NCBI RefSeq assembly: GCF_001999305.1
Contig: NZ_MLHQ01000001.1
Span: 1-64,000, forward strand
Length of the DNA stretch: 64,000 bases
Direction: 5' to 3'
Origin: Rodentibacter myodis
GTDB lineage: Bacteria > Pseudomonadota > Gammaproteobacteria > Enterobacterales > Pasteurellaceae
How positions within the stretch are numbered: position 1 is the first letter of the stretch; each line of letters starts with the position of its first letter. Positions 19,107-29,491 of the stretch are shown piece after piece. A program made the translations under genes and the position numbers. The notes below the pieces were generated by a model. The model was not told the origin of the DNA. It did not search any database and saw only the letters and a list, made by a program, of their open reading frames with translations.

Positions 19107-20018
19107 ATGCAGTGTTTTCGATTTTTTCACCATTCTTTAGTTTATTTATTTAGCTTATGTGCGGTGTTATTTCTTGCAGGCTGTGTTCAGTCCGGAAATG
19201 TTTTTGTGTCTAAAAATCGGGTGATACTTGCCGAACAAAATCCCAACGCTCACTTTGAGCAAGAAGTGATGATTGTGCGGATTAGCCAAGTATTGCTGGT
19301 TGGAAAAATGAGTAATGAAGAACGTGCTTCATTACATTTTGAACGTGGCGTACTGTACGATTCCCTCGGATTGTGGGGACTTGCACGCTACGATTTTACC
19401 CAAGCCCTCGCATTGCAGCCGAAAATGGCTTCCGTGTATAACTATTTAGGGCTTTACTTATTGCTTGAAGAAGACTACGACAGTGCATTAGAAACCTTTA
19501 ATGTGGTGTTTGAATTGGATTCAGGCTATGACTATACCCACCTTAATCGTGGTTTAAATTTTTATTATGTAGGACGTTATAACCTTGCCGAGCAAGATTT
19601 CTTACAGTTCTACCAAGCCGATACAAAAGATCCTTACCGTGTCTTATGGCTGTATCTGAACGAACAAAAATTAAAACCACAAGAAGCCCGTATAAACCTT
19701 GTTGAACGAGCAAAAGGGCTATCAAAGGACTTCTGGGGTACAAACATCGTTCAATATTACTTAGGACATATTTCTTTAGAAGAACTGCAACAACGTGCCG
19801 GCGAATTTGCTGAAAACGCCCAACAATATGCAGAAATTTTAACGGAAACCTATTTTTATCTGGCAAAACAAAAACTCAGTCAAGGGCTGGTGGATGAGGC
19901 TGCGGCATTATTCAAACTGGCAATGGCGAATCAGGTTTATAATTTTGTTGAATATCGTTTTTCTTCTTTTGAGCTGATGAAATTAAAACCGGTTCAAACG
20001 GAAAATGAAAAAAGATAA
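19107..20018 (+). CDS. nlpI: Lipoprotein NlpI (TPR adaptor)
   Basis: 303 residues. Signal peptide with lipobox LAGC, lipidated Cys26, then tetratricopeptide repeats (for example LHFERGVLYDSLGLWGLARYD and YTHLNRGLNFYYVGRYN). In E. coli NlpI is an outer-membrane lipoprotein that brings the Prc protease to murein hydrolases such as MepS and scaffolds cell-wall enzymes. Its place directly after pnp is conserved. A USS follows its stop codon at 20019. The start ATG has AAAGAAAGC upstream. Confidence 0.9.
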   Translation: MQCFRFFHHSLVYLFSLCAVLFLAGCVQSGNVFVSKNRVILAEQNPNAHFEQEVMIVRISQVLLVGKMSNEERASLHFERGVLYDSLGLWGLARYDFTQALALQPKMASVYNYLGLYLLLEEDYDSALETFNVVFELDSGYDYTHLNRGLNFYYVGRYNLAEQDFLQFYQADTKDPYRVLWLYLNEQKLKPQEARINLVERAKGLSKDFWGTNIVQYYLGHISLEELQQRAGEFAENAQQYAEILTETYFYLAKQKLSQGLVDEAAALFKLAMANQVYNFVEYRFSSFELMKLKPVQTENEKR

Positions 20019-20202
20019 AAGTGCGGTCATAAAAATGCTGATTTTATAAATATTGCAATATGAGAGTAGGAACGCCACACCGGCATCCTGCCTTTCTACC
20101 CAAAATCAACCGCACTTTATGTGAACAGATGAACCATTCATCACGCACAGACTAATAACCCGAAAGCCACTGAGTTTTCCTTATTTATATTCGAGTATTT
20201 TA

Positions 20203-21996
20203 ATGACTGACAAAATCACTTTTAATGACTTAGGCTTGCCTGAGTTTATCTTAAAAGCCGTTTCAGACTTAGGTTTTGAAACCCCTTCTCCAATTCAACA
20301 AGCCTGTATCCCACATTTGCTAAACGGCAATGATGTATTGGGTATGGCACAAACCGGTAGCGGAAAAACCGCGGCATTCGCTTTGCCTCTTTTGGCGCAA
20401 ATTGATACGGCAAAAAAACACCCGCAAATGTTGGTGATGGCACCCACCCGTGAGCTTGCCATTCAAGTGGCGGATGCTTGTGAACAATTTGTAAAACACG
20501 CACACGGCACACGCATTGTAACGCTTTACGGCGGTCAACGTTATGACATTCAACTGCGTGCATTAAAACAAGGTGCGCAAGTGGTGGTGGGAACACCGGG
20601 ACGTATTCTCGATCATATCCGCCGTGGCACGTTAGATTTATCCGAACTTCGTTTTATCGTCCTTGATGAAGCCGATGAAATGTTACGTATGGGCTTTATT
20701 GATGATGTGGAAACGGTGATGGCGGAATTACCGGAAGATCACCAAACCGCACTTTTCTCCGCCACAATGCCTGAGCCAATCCGCCGCATTACAAAACGTT
20801 TTATGAACGATCCGAAAGAGGTGAAGATCAAGGTTAGCAATGAAAATGCACCGGATATTGAACAAAGTTGTTGGTATGTACACGGCGTACGAAAAAATGA
20901 AGCCCTACTTCGCTTCTTGGAAGTGGAAGATTTTGATGCGGCGATTATCTTTGCCCGCACCAAAACCGCAACATTGGATATTACCGAATTACTTGAGAAA
21001 AACGGTTTCCGTTCAGCCGCACTCAACGGGGATATGACCCAACAATTACGGGAACAAACCCTCGATCGTCTACGTAACGGCAGTCTTGATATTGTGGTGG
21101 CAACAGATGTGGCGGCACGCGGAATTGATATTGAACGTATCAGCTTAGTGGTCAATTATGATATTACCCTTGATGCGGAATCTTACATTCACCGTATTGG
21201 CCGTACCGGTCGTGCCGGTCGTTCCGGTCGTGCATTATTGTTTGTTGAACCGCGTGAACGCCGTTTACTCGGCAACATTGAACGTTTAATGAAAAAACCA
21301 ATCAATGAAGTGGAGTTGCCGAATCATTTAGTGTTGCAAGAATGTCGCCGTAAGAAATTTGTGGCGAAAATAACCAAACAACTTGAGCATCACGATTTGG
21401 AACAATATCGCAGCTTGTTAGAGGATTTGTTCACAGCTGATCAAGATCAAGAAGATATTGCGGCAGCAATGTTGATGTTACTGCAAGGCAAACAAAAACT
21501 TATCCTTCCGCCGGATCCTCCAATGGAAAAACGCCGCCGTAATGAACGTGATCGCCGTGAAAATCCACGTTCTGCAGAACGCCGTGGCGAACGCAAAGGC
21601 TATGGCAATCCACAACCAATGGATTTATATCGTATTGAAGTAGGTAGAATGGATGGGGTAGAAGTGCGTCATATCGTGGGGGCGATTGCAAACGAAGGCG
21701 ATATTAATAGCCGTTATATTGGTCATATCAAACTTTATGATGATCATTCCACCGTAGAACTTCCACAAGGAATGCCAAAAGAATTACTTCAACAATTTGG
21801 CAAAACCCGAGTGTTGAATAAACAAATGCAAATGTCATTTCTTGGTGCGGTGAAATCCGATAATCACCGTGGTGGAGATGATTTTGGCGGCAAACGCCGC
21901 GGCGGTCGTGGTCGCAATGAGCGTGGTGAGCGTAAATTTAACGAAAAAAACAACCGCACTTTTAGCGAAAAATCCCGCCGGGATCGCCGTAGTTAA
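20203..21996 (+). CDS. deaD: DEAD-box ATP-dependent RNA helicase DeaD (CsdA)
   Basis: 597 residues. Unwinds structured RNA in ribosome assembly and mRNA turnover, notably in the cold. Motifs: Q motif FETPSPIQQ, Walker [41 protein letters not shown] and [11 protein letters not shown]. The C-terminal part has a DbpA-like RNA-binding domain ([20 protein letters not shown] near 480) and an Arg/Gly-rich tail typical of DeaD. A USS complement at 21953 encodes Asn-Arg-Thr-Phe in that tail. The 184-bp gap before it holds widely spaced USSs at 20019 and 20109 and nothing else I can name. Confidence 0.95.
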   Translation: MTDKITFNDLGLPEFILKAVSDLGFETPSPIQQACIPHLLNGNDVLGMAQTGSGKTAAFALPLLAQIDTAKKHPQMLVMAPTRELAIQVADACEQFVKHAHGTRIVTLYGGQRYDIQLRALKQGAQVVVGTPGRILDHIRRGTLDLSELRFIVLDEADEMLRMGFIDDVETVMAELPEDHQTALFSATMPEPIRRITKRFMNDPKEVKIKVSNENAPDIEQSCWYVHGVRKNEALLRFLEVEDFDAAIIFARTKTATLDITELLEKNGFRSAALNGDMTQQLREQTLDRLRNGSLDIVVATDVAARGIDIERISLVVNYDITLDAESYIHRIGRTGRAGRSGRALLFVEPRERRLLGNIERLMKKPINEVELPNHLVLQECRRKKFVAKITKQLEHHDLEQYRSLLEDLFTADQDQEDIAAAMLMLLQGKQKLILPPDPPMEKRRRNERDRRENPRSAERRGERKGYGNPQPMDLYRIEVGRMDGVEVRHIVGAIANEGDINSRYIGHIKLYDDHSTVELPQGMPKELLQQFGKTRVLNKQMQMSFLGAVKSDNHRGGDDFGGKRRGGRGRNERGERKFNEKNNRTFSEKSRRDRRS

Positions 21997-22016
21997 AACA
22001 GCACATCCATCATCAC

Positions 22017-22050
22017 AAGCCTCTTGAGTATCTGCTCAAGGGGCTTTTTA
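22017..22050 (+). terminator. Rho-independent terminator of deaD
   Basis: AAGCCTCTTGAG (22017-22028) pairs with CTCAAGGGGCTT (22035-22046) over a 6-nt loop with one G-T pair, followed by TTTTATTGT. A textbook terminator 20 bp after the deaD stop. Confidence 0.85.
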
Positions 22051-22112
22051 TTGTCTATCCGTAAAATTCCCGCTACAATCCCCCCCTCATTTACAAAACA
22101 GGATAAGATGAT

Positions 22113-23534
22113 TTGAAAGGCTTATTTTTACGCATCATTGCCGCTTTTGCCTTATTACTTTGGGCAATTGATATGGTTTTCCCTTGGCAAAAAATAATGC
22201 AATCGGAAGAAAATCATTATGCTGCCATTCAATCCCGTGGCAGCTTGATTGTCGGCACCATCAATAATCCGATTTATTATTTTATCGGTGCTGAGGGGGA
22301 ATCCGGTTTGGAATACGAATTGGCGAAAAGTTTTGCCGATTATTTAGGCGTAAAACTGGAAATCAAAACCCTTGAAAATACGGACGCACTTTTTCACGCG
22401 CTTGAAACAAACCAAATTGATTTTGCGGCGGCAAATTTGCTTTTTCATCCCAAATGGGTCGAGCAATTTCAAATCGGCCCTGCCTATACTTCTGCCTCTT
22501 GGCAGTTGGTTTATCAAAAAGGGGAAAATCGCCCCCGCGATTTAAGCCAAGTACAAAAAGAAATCATCATTTCCGGTGGGGAAGAACTGGATCAGTTATT
22601 AACACAATTTCAGAAAAAATATCCCAACTTAACGTGGAAAACCAATAAACAGCTCACCCAAGAGGAGTTATTAATACAGGTAGCGGAAGGGAAAATTCCC
22701 TATACCATTGCAAATTCTATTGATGTGGCAACAGCGCAACAAATTCGCCCAAGTCTTGCCATCGCCTTTGATTTGACGGATGAAGCCAGTATGCATTGGT
22801 ATCTTGCCAACAATTCTTACAATGAATTACAGGCTGCCTTATTGGATTTTATGAATAATGCCTTGGATAGTGGGTTAATTGATCGGATTGAGGAAAAATA
22901 TTTTCGCCATATTGCACAATTTGATTATGTGGACAGCCGTGCTTATTTAGAGGCGATCGAGAAAATTCTTCCGCAATATCAACCGCTCTTTGAAAAACAC
23001 AAAGGCGAATTGGACTGGCGATTGCTAGCCGCCGTGGCATATCAAGAATCCCATTGGAATCCCGATGCAACTTCACCGACAGGTGTGCGTGGAATGATGA
23101 TGCTCACCAAAGATACGGCAGAAAGAATGAAAATTAGCAATCGAACCGATCCCGAGCAAAGTATCAAAGCCGGTTCGGAATATTTACACTGGTTGATTGC
23201 ACAAATGCCGGACAGTATTCCGCAAGAAGACCGTATTTGGTACGCCCTTGCCGCCTATAATATGGGATTGGGACACGTGGTAGATGTACGCCGTTTAACC
23301 AAACGTTTAGGCGGCAATCCCGATAATTGGCTTGATGTAAAAAATAACCTGCCCTTGTTGGCGGAAAAGCGTCATTATAACAATCTGAAATATGGCTACG
23401 CGCGGGGTTATGAAGCCTATCAATATGTTGAAAATATCCGCCGTTATATGAACAGCATTGTGAATTATCACCGTGTGCAGGAAAATCAAAACAACAATGA
23501 GCTTGAAAGTGCGGTCAAAAATAATCAAGAATAG
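22113..23534 (+). CDS. mltF: Membrane-bound lytic murein transglycosylase F
   Basis: 473 residues. Cleaves peptidoglycan glycan strands to 1,6-anhydro ends. An N-terminal hydrophobic segment ([20 protein letters not shown]) exports or anchors it; then a periplasmic solute-binding-like (SBP_bac_3) regulatory domain (residues about 40-265) and a C-terminal SLT domain with the catalytic glutamate in [20 protein letters not shown] (about residue 313) and [12 protein letters not shown]. The start is TTG at 22113, since the in-frame upstream ATG is not available; AGGATAAGA precedes it. A USS lies near the 3' end. Slightly shorter than the E. coli enzyme. Confidence 0.9.
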   Translation: MKGLFLRIIAAFALLLWAIDMVFPWQKIMQSEENHYAAIQSRGSLIVGTINNPIYYFIGAEGESGLEYELAKSFADYLGVKLEIKTLENTDALFHALETNQIDFAAANLLFHPKWVEQFQIGPAYTSASWQLVYQKGENRPRDLSQVQKEIIISGGEELDQLLTQFQKKYPNLTWKTNKQLTQEELLIQVAEGKIPYTIANSIDVATAQQIRPSLAIAFDLTDEASMHWYLANNSYNELQAALLDFMNNALDSGLIDRIEEKYFRHIAQFDYVDSRAYLEAIEKILPQYQPLFEKHKGELDWRLLAAVAYQESHWNPDATSPTGVRGMMMLTKDTAERMKISNRTDPEQSIKAGSEYLHWLIAQMPDSIPQEDRIWYALAAYNMGLGHVVDVRRLTKRLGGNPDNWLDVKNNLPLLAEKRHYNNLKYGYARGYEAYQYVENIRRYMNSIVNYHRVQENQNNNELESAVKNNQE

Positions 23535-23540
23535 GAGAAA

Positions 23541-23696
23541 ATGAAAATGTTAAAACGCAAAACCTTTTTAAAGAAAGTAAAATCACGAGATATTTCCGCT
23601 TCACGTAACTTACGTTTAAGACGATTAAAACATCGCAAACAAAAACAATTTGAACGCCACGCAATGCAATTTGTTGTACAAGAAATTTGCTGTTAG
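23541..23696 (+). CDS. Small very basic protein of unknown function
   Basis: A 51-codon frame starting MKMLKRKTFLKKVKSR and ending QFVVQEICC, with a good AGGAGAAA ribosome site. It starts 6 bp after the mltF stop and is followed by a clear terminator, so it reads as the last gene of the mltF unit. Nearly a third of residues are Lys or Arg, with a long Leu/Arg helix-like middle and two C-terminal cysteines. I do not recognise the family. The ribosome site, the spacing and the terminator support a real gene; the function is unknown. Confidence 0.6.
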   Translation: MKMLKRKTFLKKVKSRDISASRNLRLRRLKHRKQKQFERHAMQFVVQEICC

Positions 23697-23710
23697 TTTA
23701 AACATAAAAC

Positions 23711-23737
23711 AAAACCCCGATTAATATCGGGGTTTTT
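23711..23737 (+). terminator. Rho-independent terminator after the mltF unit
   Basis: AAAACCCCGAT and ATCGGGGTTTT form an 11-bp stem with a 4-nt loop, followed by more T. It lies between the small basic protein gene and the oppositely read bamD and can serve both directions. Confidence 0.85.
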
Positions 23738-23749
23738 CTTCGTAACTTC

Positions 23750-24538
23750 TTATTTTGCGGTCGGTAGAATTAATTCTGAATCTTCCGGTTTTTTCACATC
23801 GGCAAATTTTTTGTCTTTATTCGCATCAATGATTTGTTGCGTTTGATTTACCAGTGTTTCTAAGCCCATTTTTTGATAAGCATCACGCATAAAGAAAAGG
23901 GCTTCGTAAGTTGGTTTCGTATCAGGGTATAACTGCAACATTCCCACTACACGGTTGGCAACTGCCACATCTGCATTGCGTTTTGCGTAGAATTTTACAA
24001 TGTCTAATTCGTGGCGGGCTAAAGAATCTTTAATATACGCCATACGTGCCAAAGCATCTTGAGAATAAGGGCTATTTGGGAAGGCACGTACTAAACTTTG
24101 GAAGTTAGAGAAAGCGGTTTTTAAGGATTTGGTTTCACGGGTTGCACGATCAATACCAAAGAAATCTTGAATCGCATTGTCTGCCGTTGCCGCATTGGTT
24201 AAACCTGCCATATACACGGCGTAATCACGATTCGTACTTTGTGGGAACTGATTTAAAAAGCTATCTACCGTTACCAACACTGCCGTATAATCTTGCGATT
24301 TATAATACGCATAGATTAAATCCAACATTGCCTGTTCTTGATAAACACTCCCCGGAAAACGTTCGGTTGCCGCTGTTAGATAACGAATGGCATCGGCATA
24401 GCCGCCTTCTTGCAATGAAGTAGCCCCTTTATTATAAAGTTCATCAACAGAGGCTTGCTCCACCGCCTTATTACCGCTTGAACAACCGACTGCAAATGCC
24501 GTCAATGCAAGCAATACCAATGATTTCATTTTACGCAT
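23750..24538 (-). CDS. bamD: Outer-membrane assembly lipoprotein BamD (ComL)
   Basis: 262 residues from the ATG at 24538, which has AAGGAAA before it and starts a proper lipoprotein signal (MRKMKSLVLLALTAFAVGC, lipidated Cys19). A longer in-frame start at 24691 would bury this signal, so it is rejected. BamD is an essential part of the BAM complex that folds beta-barrel proteins into the outer membrane. The rest is five tetratricopeptide-like repeats, for example ELYNKGATSLQEGGYADAIR. It is divergent from rluD, the conserved arrangement. Confidence 0.93.
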   Translation of the reverse strand: MRKMKSLVLLALTAFAVGCSSGNKAVEQASVDELYNKGATSLQEGGYADAIRYLTAATERFPGSVYQEQAMLDLIYAYYKSQDYTAVLVTVDSFLNQFPQSTNRDYAVYMAGLTNAATADNAIQDFFGIDRATRETKSLKTAFSNFQSLVRAFPNSPYSQDALARMAYIKDSLARHELDIVKFYAKRNADVAVANRVVGMLQLYPDTKPTYEALFFMRDAYQKMGLETLVNQTQQIIDANKDKKFADVKKPEDSELILPTAK

Positions 24539-24649
24539 TGTTTTTTCCTTAATTTTTACGAAAACCAATAAATAAGATACAATTAGCCCACATTTTATAG
24601 AACATTGCTGAATAAGCCAACTTTTTAAACCTATTGAGATAAATTTTTT

Positions 24650-25624
24650 ATGCCGCAAATTACCCTTTCCGCTGAAGTTCTGCCCAGCCAAATGGGACAG
24701 CGTTTAGACCAAACCCTCGCCGAGTTGTTCCCTGAATATTCCCGTTCCCGCCTAAAAACTTGGATTGAAGCAGATCGGGTGAAAATGAATGATCGTCTTG
24801 CCAATATTCCGCGTGAAAAAGTGCTGGGGGGGGAGCAAATTGAGATTGTGGTGGAAGTCGAAGATGAAACCCGTTTTGAAGCGGAGAATATCCCACTCAA
24901 TATTGTGTATGAAGACGACCATATTATTGTGATTAATAAACCTAAAGATCTCGTGGTTCACCCCGGCGCAGGCAATCCTAACGGCACCGTGCTTAATGCG
25001 TTGCTTTATCATTACCCACCCATTGCGGAAGTTCCCCGTGCCGGTATTGTTCATCGTTTGGATAAAGACACCACCGGATTAATGGTGGTTGCCAAAACCA
25101 TTCCGGCTCAAACCAAATTGGTGCGGGATTTGCAAAAACGTAAAATTACACGGGAATATGAAGCCGTTGCTTCCGGCATTATGACAAAAGGCGGCACAGT
25201 GGATCAGCCAATGGCACGCCACGCAACGAAACGCACGCTAATGGCGGTACACCCAATGGGAAAACCTGCCGTAACGCACTACCGCATTATGGAAAATTAT
25301 CGCAATTACACCCGCCTACGTTTGCGTTTAGAAACCGGGAGAACGCACCAAATTCGTGTTCATATGGCACATATTGCCCATCCGCTATTGGGCGATCAAA
25401 CCTACGGCGGTCGTCCCCGCCCACCTAAAAATGCAAGTGAAAACTTTATGGCAGTGCTACGCAATTTCAAACGCCAAGCCTTGCACGCGGTGATGTTACG
25501 CTTGGCACATCCCATCACGGGGGAAATGATGGAATGGTATGCGCCCCTGCCGGATGATTTTGTCCAATTACTTGAAGCTTTAAAAGCCGACTATATTGAA
25601 CACAAAGAGGAATTGGACTACTAA
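24650..25624 (+). CDS. rluD: 23S rRNA pseudouridine synthase RluD
   Basis: 324 residues. Makes pseudouridines 1911, 1915 and 1917 in helix 69 of 23S rRNA. An N-terminal S4 RNA-binding domain (GQRLDQTLAELFPEYSRSRL) is followed by the RluA-type catalytic domain with the key aspartate in HRLDKDTTGLMVVAK (about residue 140) and RTHQIRVHMAHI. Divergent from bamD and immediately followed by pgeF (1 bp gap), as in many gammaproteobacteria. Confidence 0.95.
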   Translation: MPQITLSAEVLPSQMGQRLDQTLAELFPEYSRSRLKTWIEADRVKMNDRLANIPREKVLGGEQIEIVVEVEDETRFEAENIPLNIVYEDDHIIVINKPKDLVVHPGAGNPNGTVLNALLYHYPPIAEVPRAGIVHRLDKDTTGLMVVAKTIPAQTKLVRDLQKRKITREYEAVASGIMTKGGTVDQPMARHATKRTLMAVHPMGKPAVTHYRIMENYRNYTRLRLRLETGRTHQIRVHMAHIAHPLLGDQTYGGRPRPPKNASENFMAVLRNFKRQALHAVMLRLAHPITGEMMEWYAPLPDDFVQLLEALKADYIEHKEELDY

Positions 25625-25625
25625 A

Positions 25626-26360
25626 ATGAATGCGATCTTCCCTCACTGGCCGGTTGCGGCAAATATCCACGCCTTCACCACCACCCGCACAGGTGGTGTA
25701 AGCCTTGCCCCTTTTGATAGTTTTAATTTAGGCGATCACGTGGGCGATGAAAAAAGTGCGGTCAAAACCAACCGCACTTTATTGGTGGAAAAATTCAATC
25801 TGCCACAATCCCCTTTATTTTTGAACCAAACGCATAGCACACGCGTTATTCGCTTGCCTTATGGTGGAAATAATATTGAAGCGGATGCGGTTTACGCTAA
25901 TCAACGAAATCAAGTGTGTGCCGTGATGACCGCCGATTGTTTGCCGGTGCTTTTCACCACCAAACAAGGCGATGAAGTTGCCGCCGCGCACGCAGGTTGG
26001 CGTGGATTGTGCGATGGCATTTTGGAAGAAACCGTGAAATGCTTTCAAGCCAATCCACAAGATATTTGGGTGTGGTTAGGACCTGCAATCGGCCCTAATG
26101 CCTTTCAAGTGGGGAAAGAAGTTGTTGAACAATTTATGGCGTTTGATCCGCTCGCCGAAACGGCGTTTAACGCCGATCCTTCACAAGAGAAAAAATACCT
26201 TGGCAATCTTTATCAACTCGCCACGCAACGTCTCAATAAACTGGGTATCACCCATATTTTTGGGGGAGAACATTGCACCTTTAATGAAAAAGCGTTGTTT
26301 TTTTCTTATCGCCGAGAAGGGAAAACAGGCAGAATGGCAAGTGTTATTTGGTTTGATTAA
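25626..26360 (+). CDS. pgeF: Peptidoglycan editing factor PgeF / multicopper-type laccase-domain protein (YfiH)
   Basis: 244 residues from the ATG at 25626. An upstream in-frame start at 25596 would overlap rluD and adds residues not typical of the family, so it is not used. PgeF removes L-serine misincorporated into peptidoglycan precursors; relatives act as purine nucleoside phosphorylases. The conserved metal/catalytic residues are in NQTHSTRV, TADCLPVLF and AAHAGWRGL. An inverted USS pair (25754-25762 and 25771-25779) lies inside the coding sequence. Its end overlaps the oppositely read mobA by 17 bp. Confidence 0.9.
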   Translation: MNAIFPHWPVAANIHAFTTTRTGGVSLAPFDSFNLGDHVGDEKSAVKTNRTLLVEKFNLPQSPLFLNQTHSTRVIRLPYGGNNIEADAVYANQRNQVCAVMTADCLPVLFTTKQGDEVAAAHAGWRGLCDGILEETVKCFQANPQDIWVWLGPAIGPNAFQVGKEVVEQFMAFDPLAETAFNADPSQEKKYLGNLYQLATQRLNKLGITHIFGGEHCTFNEKALFFSYRREGKTGRMASVIWFD

Positions 26361-26934
26361 GGTAATGCGATTGCAACTCTGCCAAGGTATTAAAATTTAA
26401 AAATTGTCCTTCATTTTGATTAAATTTTACGGCAATTCCGCCATTTTCCCGCATAAATTGCAGTAGTCGGCGTTCTCCACCGGCAAGGTAACGCCGCAAT
26501 TTATCCTTTAATGATACCGACATTAAACAAAAAGTCGGATGTTCACGTTGTTCATCCACCGCATAGGCAATTAAAGTGCGGTCATTTTTCAGAGGGTTTT
26601 TGAGTTTTTCGAGCAGATTTTGAGGAAAGAAAGGACTATCACAAGGCACAAATAGGACAAAATCGGAATTCGCCCGTTCCAACGCTGTCAACATTCCGCT
26701 TAATGGCCCTTGAAAATCAGGCAATTCATCGGCAAACACGGGAAAACCGAATTTGGCATAGTCATTATGATGTCGGTTGGCATTAATGGAAATCGCCTGA
26801 ATTTGCCCTTGTAAATTTTCAATCACATACTGAATCAAAGGCTTTCCGTTTAAAACTTGCAAACCTTTGTCCCGTCCTTCCATTCGGCGTGCTTTTCCAC
26901 CGGCTAAAATAACCGCACTTATTGTGATTGTCAT
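26344..26934 (-). CDS. mobA: Molybdenum cofactor guanylyltransferase MobA
   Basis: 196 residues. Links GMP to molybdopterin to give the MGD cofactor required by DmsA-type enzymes such as the one at 49.9-52.4 kb. Nucleotide-binding loop [15 protein letters not shown] (about residue 10), metal-binding VPCDSPFFP (about 97). The ATG is preceded by AGAGAGAAGA. Divergent from yihD-dsbA, as in E. coli, but here mobB is not beside it; it lies about 4 kb away at 31.1 kb. One USS inside. Confidence 0.92.
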   Translation of the reverse strand: MTITISAVILAGGKARRMEGRDKGLQVLNGKPLIQYVIENLQGQIQAISINANRHHNDYAKFGFPVFADELPDFQGPLSGMLTALERANSDFVLFVPCDSPFFPQNLLEKLKNPLKNDRTLIAYAVDEQREHPTFCLMSVSLKDKLRRYLAGGERRLLQFMRENGGIAVKFNQNEGQFLNFNTLAELQSHYLNQTK

Positions 26935-27000
26935 ATTTTCTTCTCTCTCTATTTCAAGTATGATCCAGCCTTATTTTTCTACATAGAAAAGGAAATAGCA

Positions 27001-27267
27001 ATGAAATGCAAGCGTTTAAACGAAGTATTGGAACTTTTACAACCCTATTGGTCTAAAGCACCCGATTTGAGTCTAATGCAAATTTTACAAAAAATTGCGG
27101 AGGAATCCGGCTTCGACAAGCCTTTAACGGAATTAACCGATGAAGTGATTATTTATCAGTTAAAAATGGATGGTACGGATAAGCACGAACCGATTCCGGG
27201 GATCAAAAAAGACTACGAAGACGATTTTAAAACAGCGATCTTAAAAGCGCGTGGCATTATCAAATAA
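27001..27267 (+). CDS. yihD: YihD family protein (DUF1040)
   Basis: 88 residues, matching the size and start ([17 protein letters not shown]) of YihD, a conserved acidic protein of unknown function found next to dsbA in enterics and Pasteurellaceae. AAAAGGAAA precedes the ATG. 9 bp separate it from dsbA, so both are likely co-transcribed. The enteric gene yihE/srkA between them is absent. Confidence 0.85.
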   Translation: MKCKRLNEVLELLQPYWSKAPDLSLMQILQKIAEESGFDKPLTELTDEVIIYQLKMDGTDKHEPIPGIKKDYEDDFKTAILKARGIIK

Positions 27268-27276
27268 GGAGATCAA

Positions 27277-27882
27277 ATGAAAAAATTTTTATTGGCATTA
27301 GGGGCTTTCATTTCTGTCAACGCTTTTGCCGTAGATTTGCAAGAAGGTAAACAATATATCCAAGTGAGCCAACAGGCAGTGCCGCAACAAGAAGTGATTG
27401 AATTTTTCTCTTTCTATTGTCCGCATTGTTATGCCTTTGAAATGGAATACAAAATTCCACAACAGGTGGAAGAAAGTTTACCTAAAGAGGTTTCGTTTAA
27501 ACAATATCACGTCAATTTCTTAGGCGGTCAATCAGAAAATTTAACCCGTGCTTGGGCATTGGCAATGGCATTAGGTGCGGAAAGCAAAGTCAAAGCCCCA
27601 TTATTTGAAGCCGCACAAAAAAATAGTTTGAAATCAATGGATGATATTCGTGCGATTTTCTTAGAAAACGGCATTACCGCCGAACAATTTGACGGTGGCA
27701 TTAATAGCTTTGCCGTGAATGGCTTGGTGAAAAAACAAGTGAATGCTGCCGATCAATTCAATGTGCGTGGCGTGCCGGATTTTTATGTCAATGGCAAATT
27801 CCGTGTGAATCCGGAAGGCTTGAATTACGATGATTTCGTGAAGGATTATGTGGAAACCGTAAAAGGTTTATTGCAAAAATAA
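27277..27882 (+). CDS. dsbA: Periplasmic thiol:disulfide oxidoreductase DsbA
   Basis: 201 residues. Sec signal peptide MKKFLLALGAFISVNAFA, then a thioredoxin fold with active site CPHC (Cys48-Cys51) in EFFSFYCPHCYAFE and the cis-proline loop VRGVPDFYVNG. It introduces disulfides into exported proteins and in Haemophilus is known to matter for DNA uptake competence and heme acquisition. AAGGAG precedes the ATG. Confidence 0.96.
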   Translation: MKKFLLALGAFISVNAFAVDLQEGKQYIQVSQQAVPQQEVIEFFSFYCPHCYAFEMEYKIPQQVEESLPKEVSFKQYHVNFLGGQSENLTRAWALAMALGAESKVKAPLFEAAQKNSLKSMDDIRAIFLENGITAEQFDGGINSFAVNGLVKKQVNAADQFNVRGVPDFYVNGKFRVNPEGLNYDDFVKDYVETVKGLLQK

Positions 27883-27937
27883 CGAAAAATTGGTTTAATG
27901 CCCGCCGTTTTTACTAAATGAAAAAAGAGAGATGATT

Positions 27938-28273
27938 ATGGCTGCAAGTTTCAGTGTTACCCGTCGTTTTTTTGACGACAAAAACTATCCGCGCGGATTT
28001 TCACGTCACGGTGATTACACCATTAAAGAATCACAAGTGCTTGAACAATATGGTCAAGCGTTCAAAGCCTTAGATTTGGGCGAACGTAAACCGGTAACAA
28101 AGGAAGAAAAAGAATTTGTTGCATTCTGTCGTGGAGAAAGAACACCGGAGACTTTTTTTGAAAAAACGTGGAATAAATATCGTACCCGTATCAACACCAC
28201 CAAACGTGTTTACACCTTATCGGGTGATGTAACCGAGGCAGCCTCCGGCGGTGAAGATTATTCCGGCGAATAA
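27938..28273 (+). CDS. maoP: MaoP (YifE) family protein
   Basis: 111 residues, starting [20 protein letters not shown]. MaoP in E. coli acts with the maoS site in Ori macrodomain organisation. Recognisable block: [20 protein letters not shown] and [20 protein letters not shown] chose the ATG at 27938, which has GAGAG at the right distance; the ATG 6 bp earlier sits on top of that site. A terminator follows directly. Confidence 0.85.
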   Translation: MAASFSVTRRFFDDKNYPRGFSRHGDYTIKESQVLEQYGQAFKALDLGERKPVTKEEKEFVAFCRGERTPETFFEKTWNKYRTRINTTKRVYTLSGDVTEAASGGEDYSGE

Positions 28274-28285
28274 GACCCCATCATC

Positions 28286-28315
28286 AAGGCAGGCGGAAGT
28301 CTGCCTTTTGTTTTA
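28286..28315 (+). terminator. Rho-independent terminator after maoP
   Basis: AAGGCAG (28286-28292) pairs with CTGCCTT (28301-28307), 8-nt loop, followed by TTGTTTTAT. Confidence 0.8.
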
Positions 28316-28399
28316 TCTTCCTTCCCTCTGCTTGCAATGCCTATTTCTGCAAAATGAAGGGAAAAAATAACCAATATTGACAATTCAAATACAGTGCAA

Positions 28400-29491
28400 A
28401 TGCGATTACCCATTTCCCAATACTGCGAACTTTTACAAAAAAAACAGGAAAAATTGACCGCACTTTTGCGTCCCTTTAATGCACCGGACATTCAGGTTTT
28501 TGATTCGCCAACCGCCCATTATCGTATGCGGGCGGAATTTCGTATTTGGCACGAGCAAGGCGATTTTTATCATATTATGTTCGATCAAAAGACACGCCAA
28601 CGCTACCGTGTCGATGAATTTCCTATCGCAAGCGAACTGATAAATCGAATGATGAAAGTCTTGTTGCCTTTACTAAAAGAACAAGACATTTTGCACAAGA
28701 AATTATTTCAAATCGATTATCTCAGCACATTAAGCAACAAAATTATTGTGAGCCTGCTCTATCACAAAGCCCTTTCGGCAGAATGGCAAAGTGCGGCGCA
28801 AGCCTTAAAAAATCAACTGATTGAACAAGGCTTTGACGTGCAACTGATTGGTCGGGCGAGCAAACAAAAGATCTGTTTGGATCAAGATTATGTGGATGAA
28901 ATCCTGCCCGTGGCAGGGCGTGATTATGTATATCGCCAAGTGGAAAATAGCTTCACTCAGCCGAATGCGGAGGTGAATTGTAAAATGTTGGAATGGGCGG
29001 TGGATTGCACCAAAAACAGCGTAGGGGATTTATTGGAACTCTATTGTGGCAACGGCAATTTTTCGATCGCCTTGGCACAAAATTTCCGTAAAGTGTTGGC
29101 AACCGAAATTGCCAAACCTTCCGTGGCGGCGGCGCAATTTAATATCGCCGAAAATGGGGTGGATAATTTACAAATTATCCGAATGTCGGCGGAAGAATTT
29201 ACTCAAGCAATGAATGGCGTGCGTGAATTTAATCGTTTGAAAGGCATTGATTTAACATCTTACCAATGCAATACCATTTTTGTTGATCCGCCTCGTGCAG
29301 GGCTTGATCCCGATACGGTGAAATTGGTGCAAAATTATGATCGCATTTTGTATATTTCCTGCAATCCTCATACATTGTGCGATAACTTGATCGCTCTTAC
29401 GAAAACCCATCGTATTGAAAAAGCGGCATTGTTCGATCAATTCCCTTACACAGATCATATGGAAAGCGGCGTATGGCTGATTCGCAAGTAA
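28400..29491 (+). CDS. trmA: tRNA (uracil-5-)-methyltransferase TrmA
   Basis: 363 residues from the ATG at 28400; a GTG at 28394 is a possible alternative start. Makes m5U54 in tRNA. SAM-binding [16 protein letters not shown], the [13 protein letters not shown] motif and the catalytic cysteine in [11 protein letters not shown] are all intact. One USS complement lies near the 5' end (about 28460). No clear ribosome site. Its end overlaps rsmJ by 19 bp. Confidence 0.93.
   Translation: MRLPISQYCELLQKKQEKLTALLRPFNAPDIQVFDSPTAHYRMRAEFRIWHEQGDFYHIMFDQKTRQRYRVDEFPIASELINRMMKVLLPLLKEQDILHKKLFQIDYLSTLSNKIIVSLLYHKALSAEWQSAAQALKNQLIEQGFDVQLIGRASKQKICLDQDYVDEILPVAGRDYVYRQVENSFTQPNAEVNCKMLEWAVDCTKNSVGDLLELYCGNGNFSIALAQNFRKVLATEIAKPSVAAAQFNIAENGVDNLQIIRMSAEEFTQAMNGVREFNRLKGIDLTSYQCNTIFVDPPRAGLDPDTVKLVQNYDRILYISCNPHTLCDNLIALTKTHRIEKAALFDQFPYTDHMESGVWLIRK

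Noticed and set aside
24539-24691. Longer bamD start
   Set aside because: It would place 51 residues before the lipoprotein signal peptide and overlap the start of rluD.
25596-25625. Earlier pgeF start overlapping rluD
   Set aside because: The ten extra residues do not fit the family and the start lies within rluD; the ATG at 25626 fits homologues.
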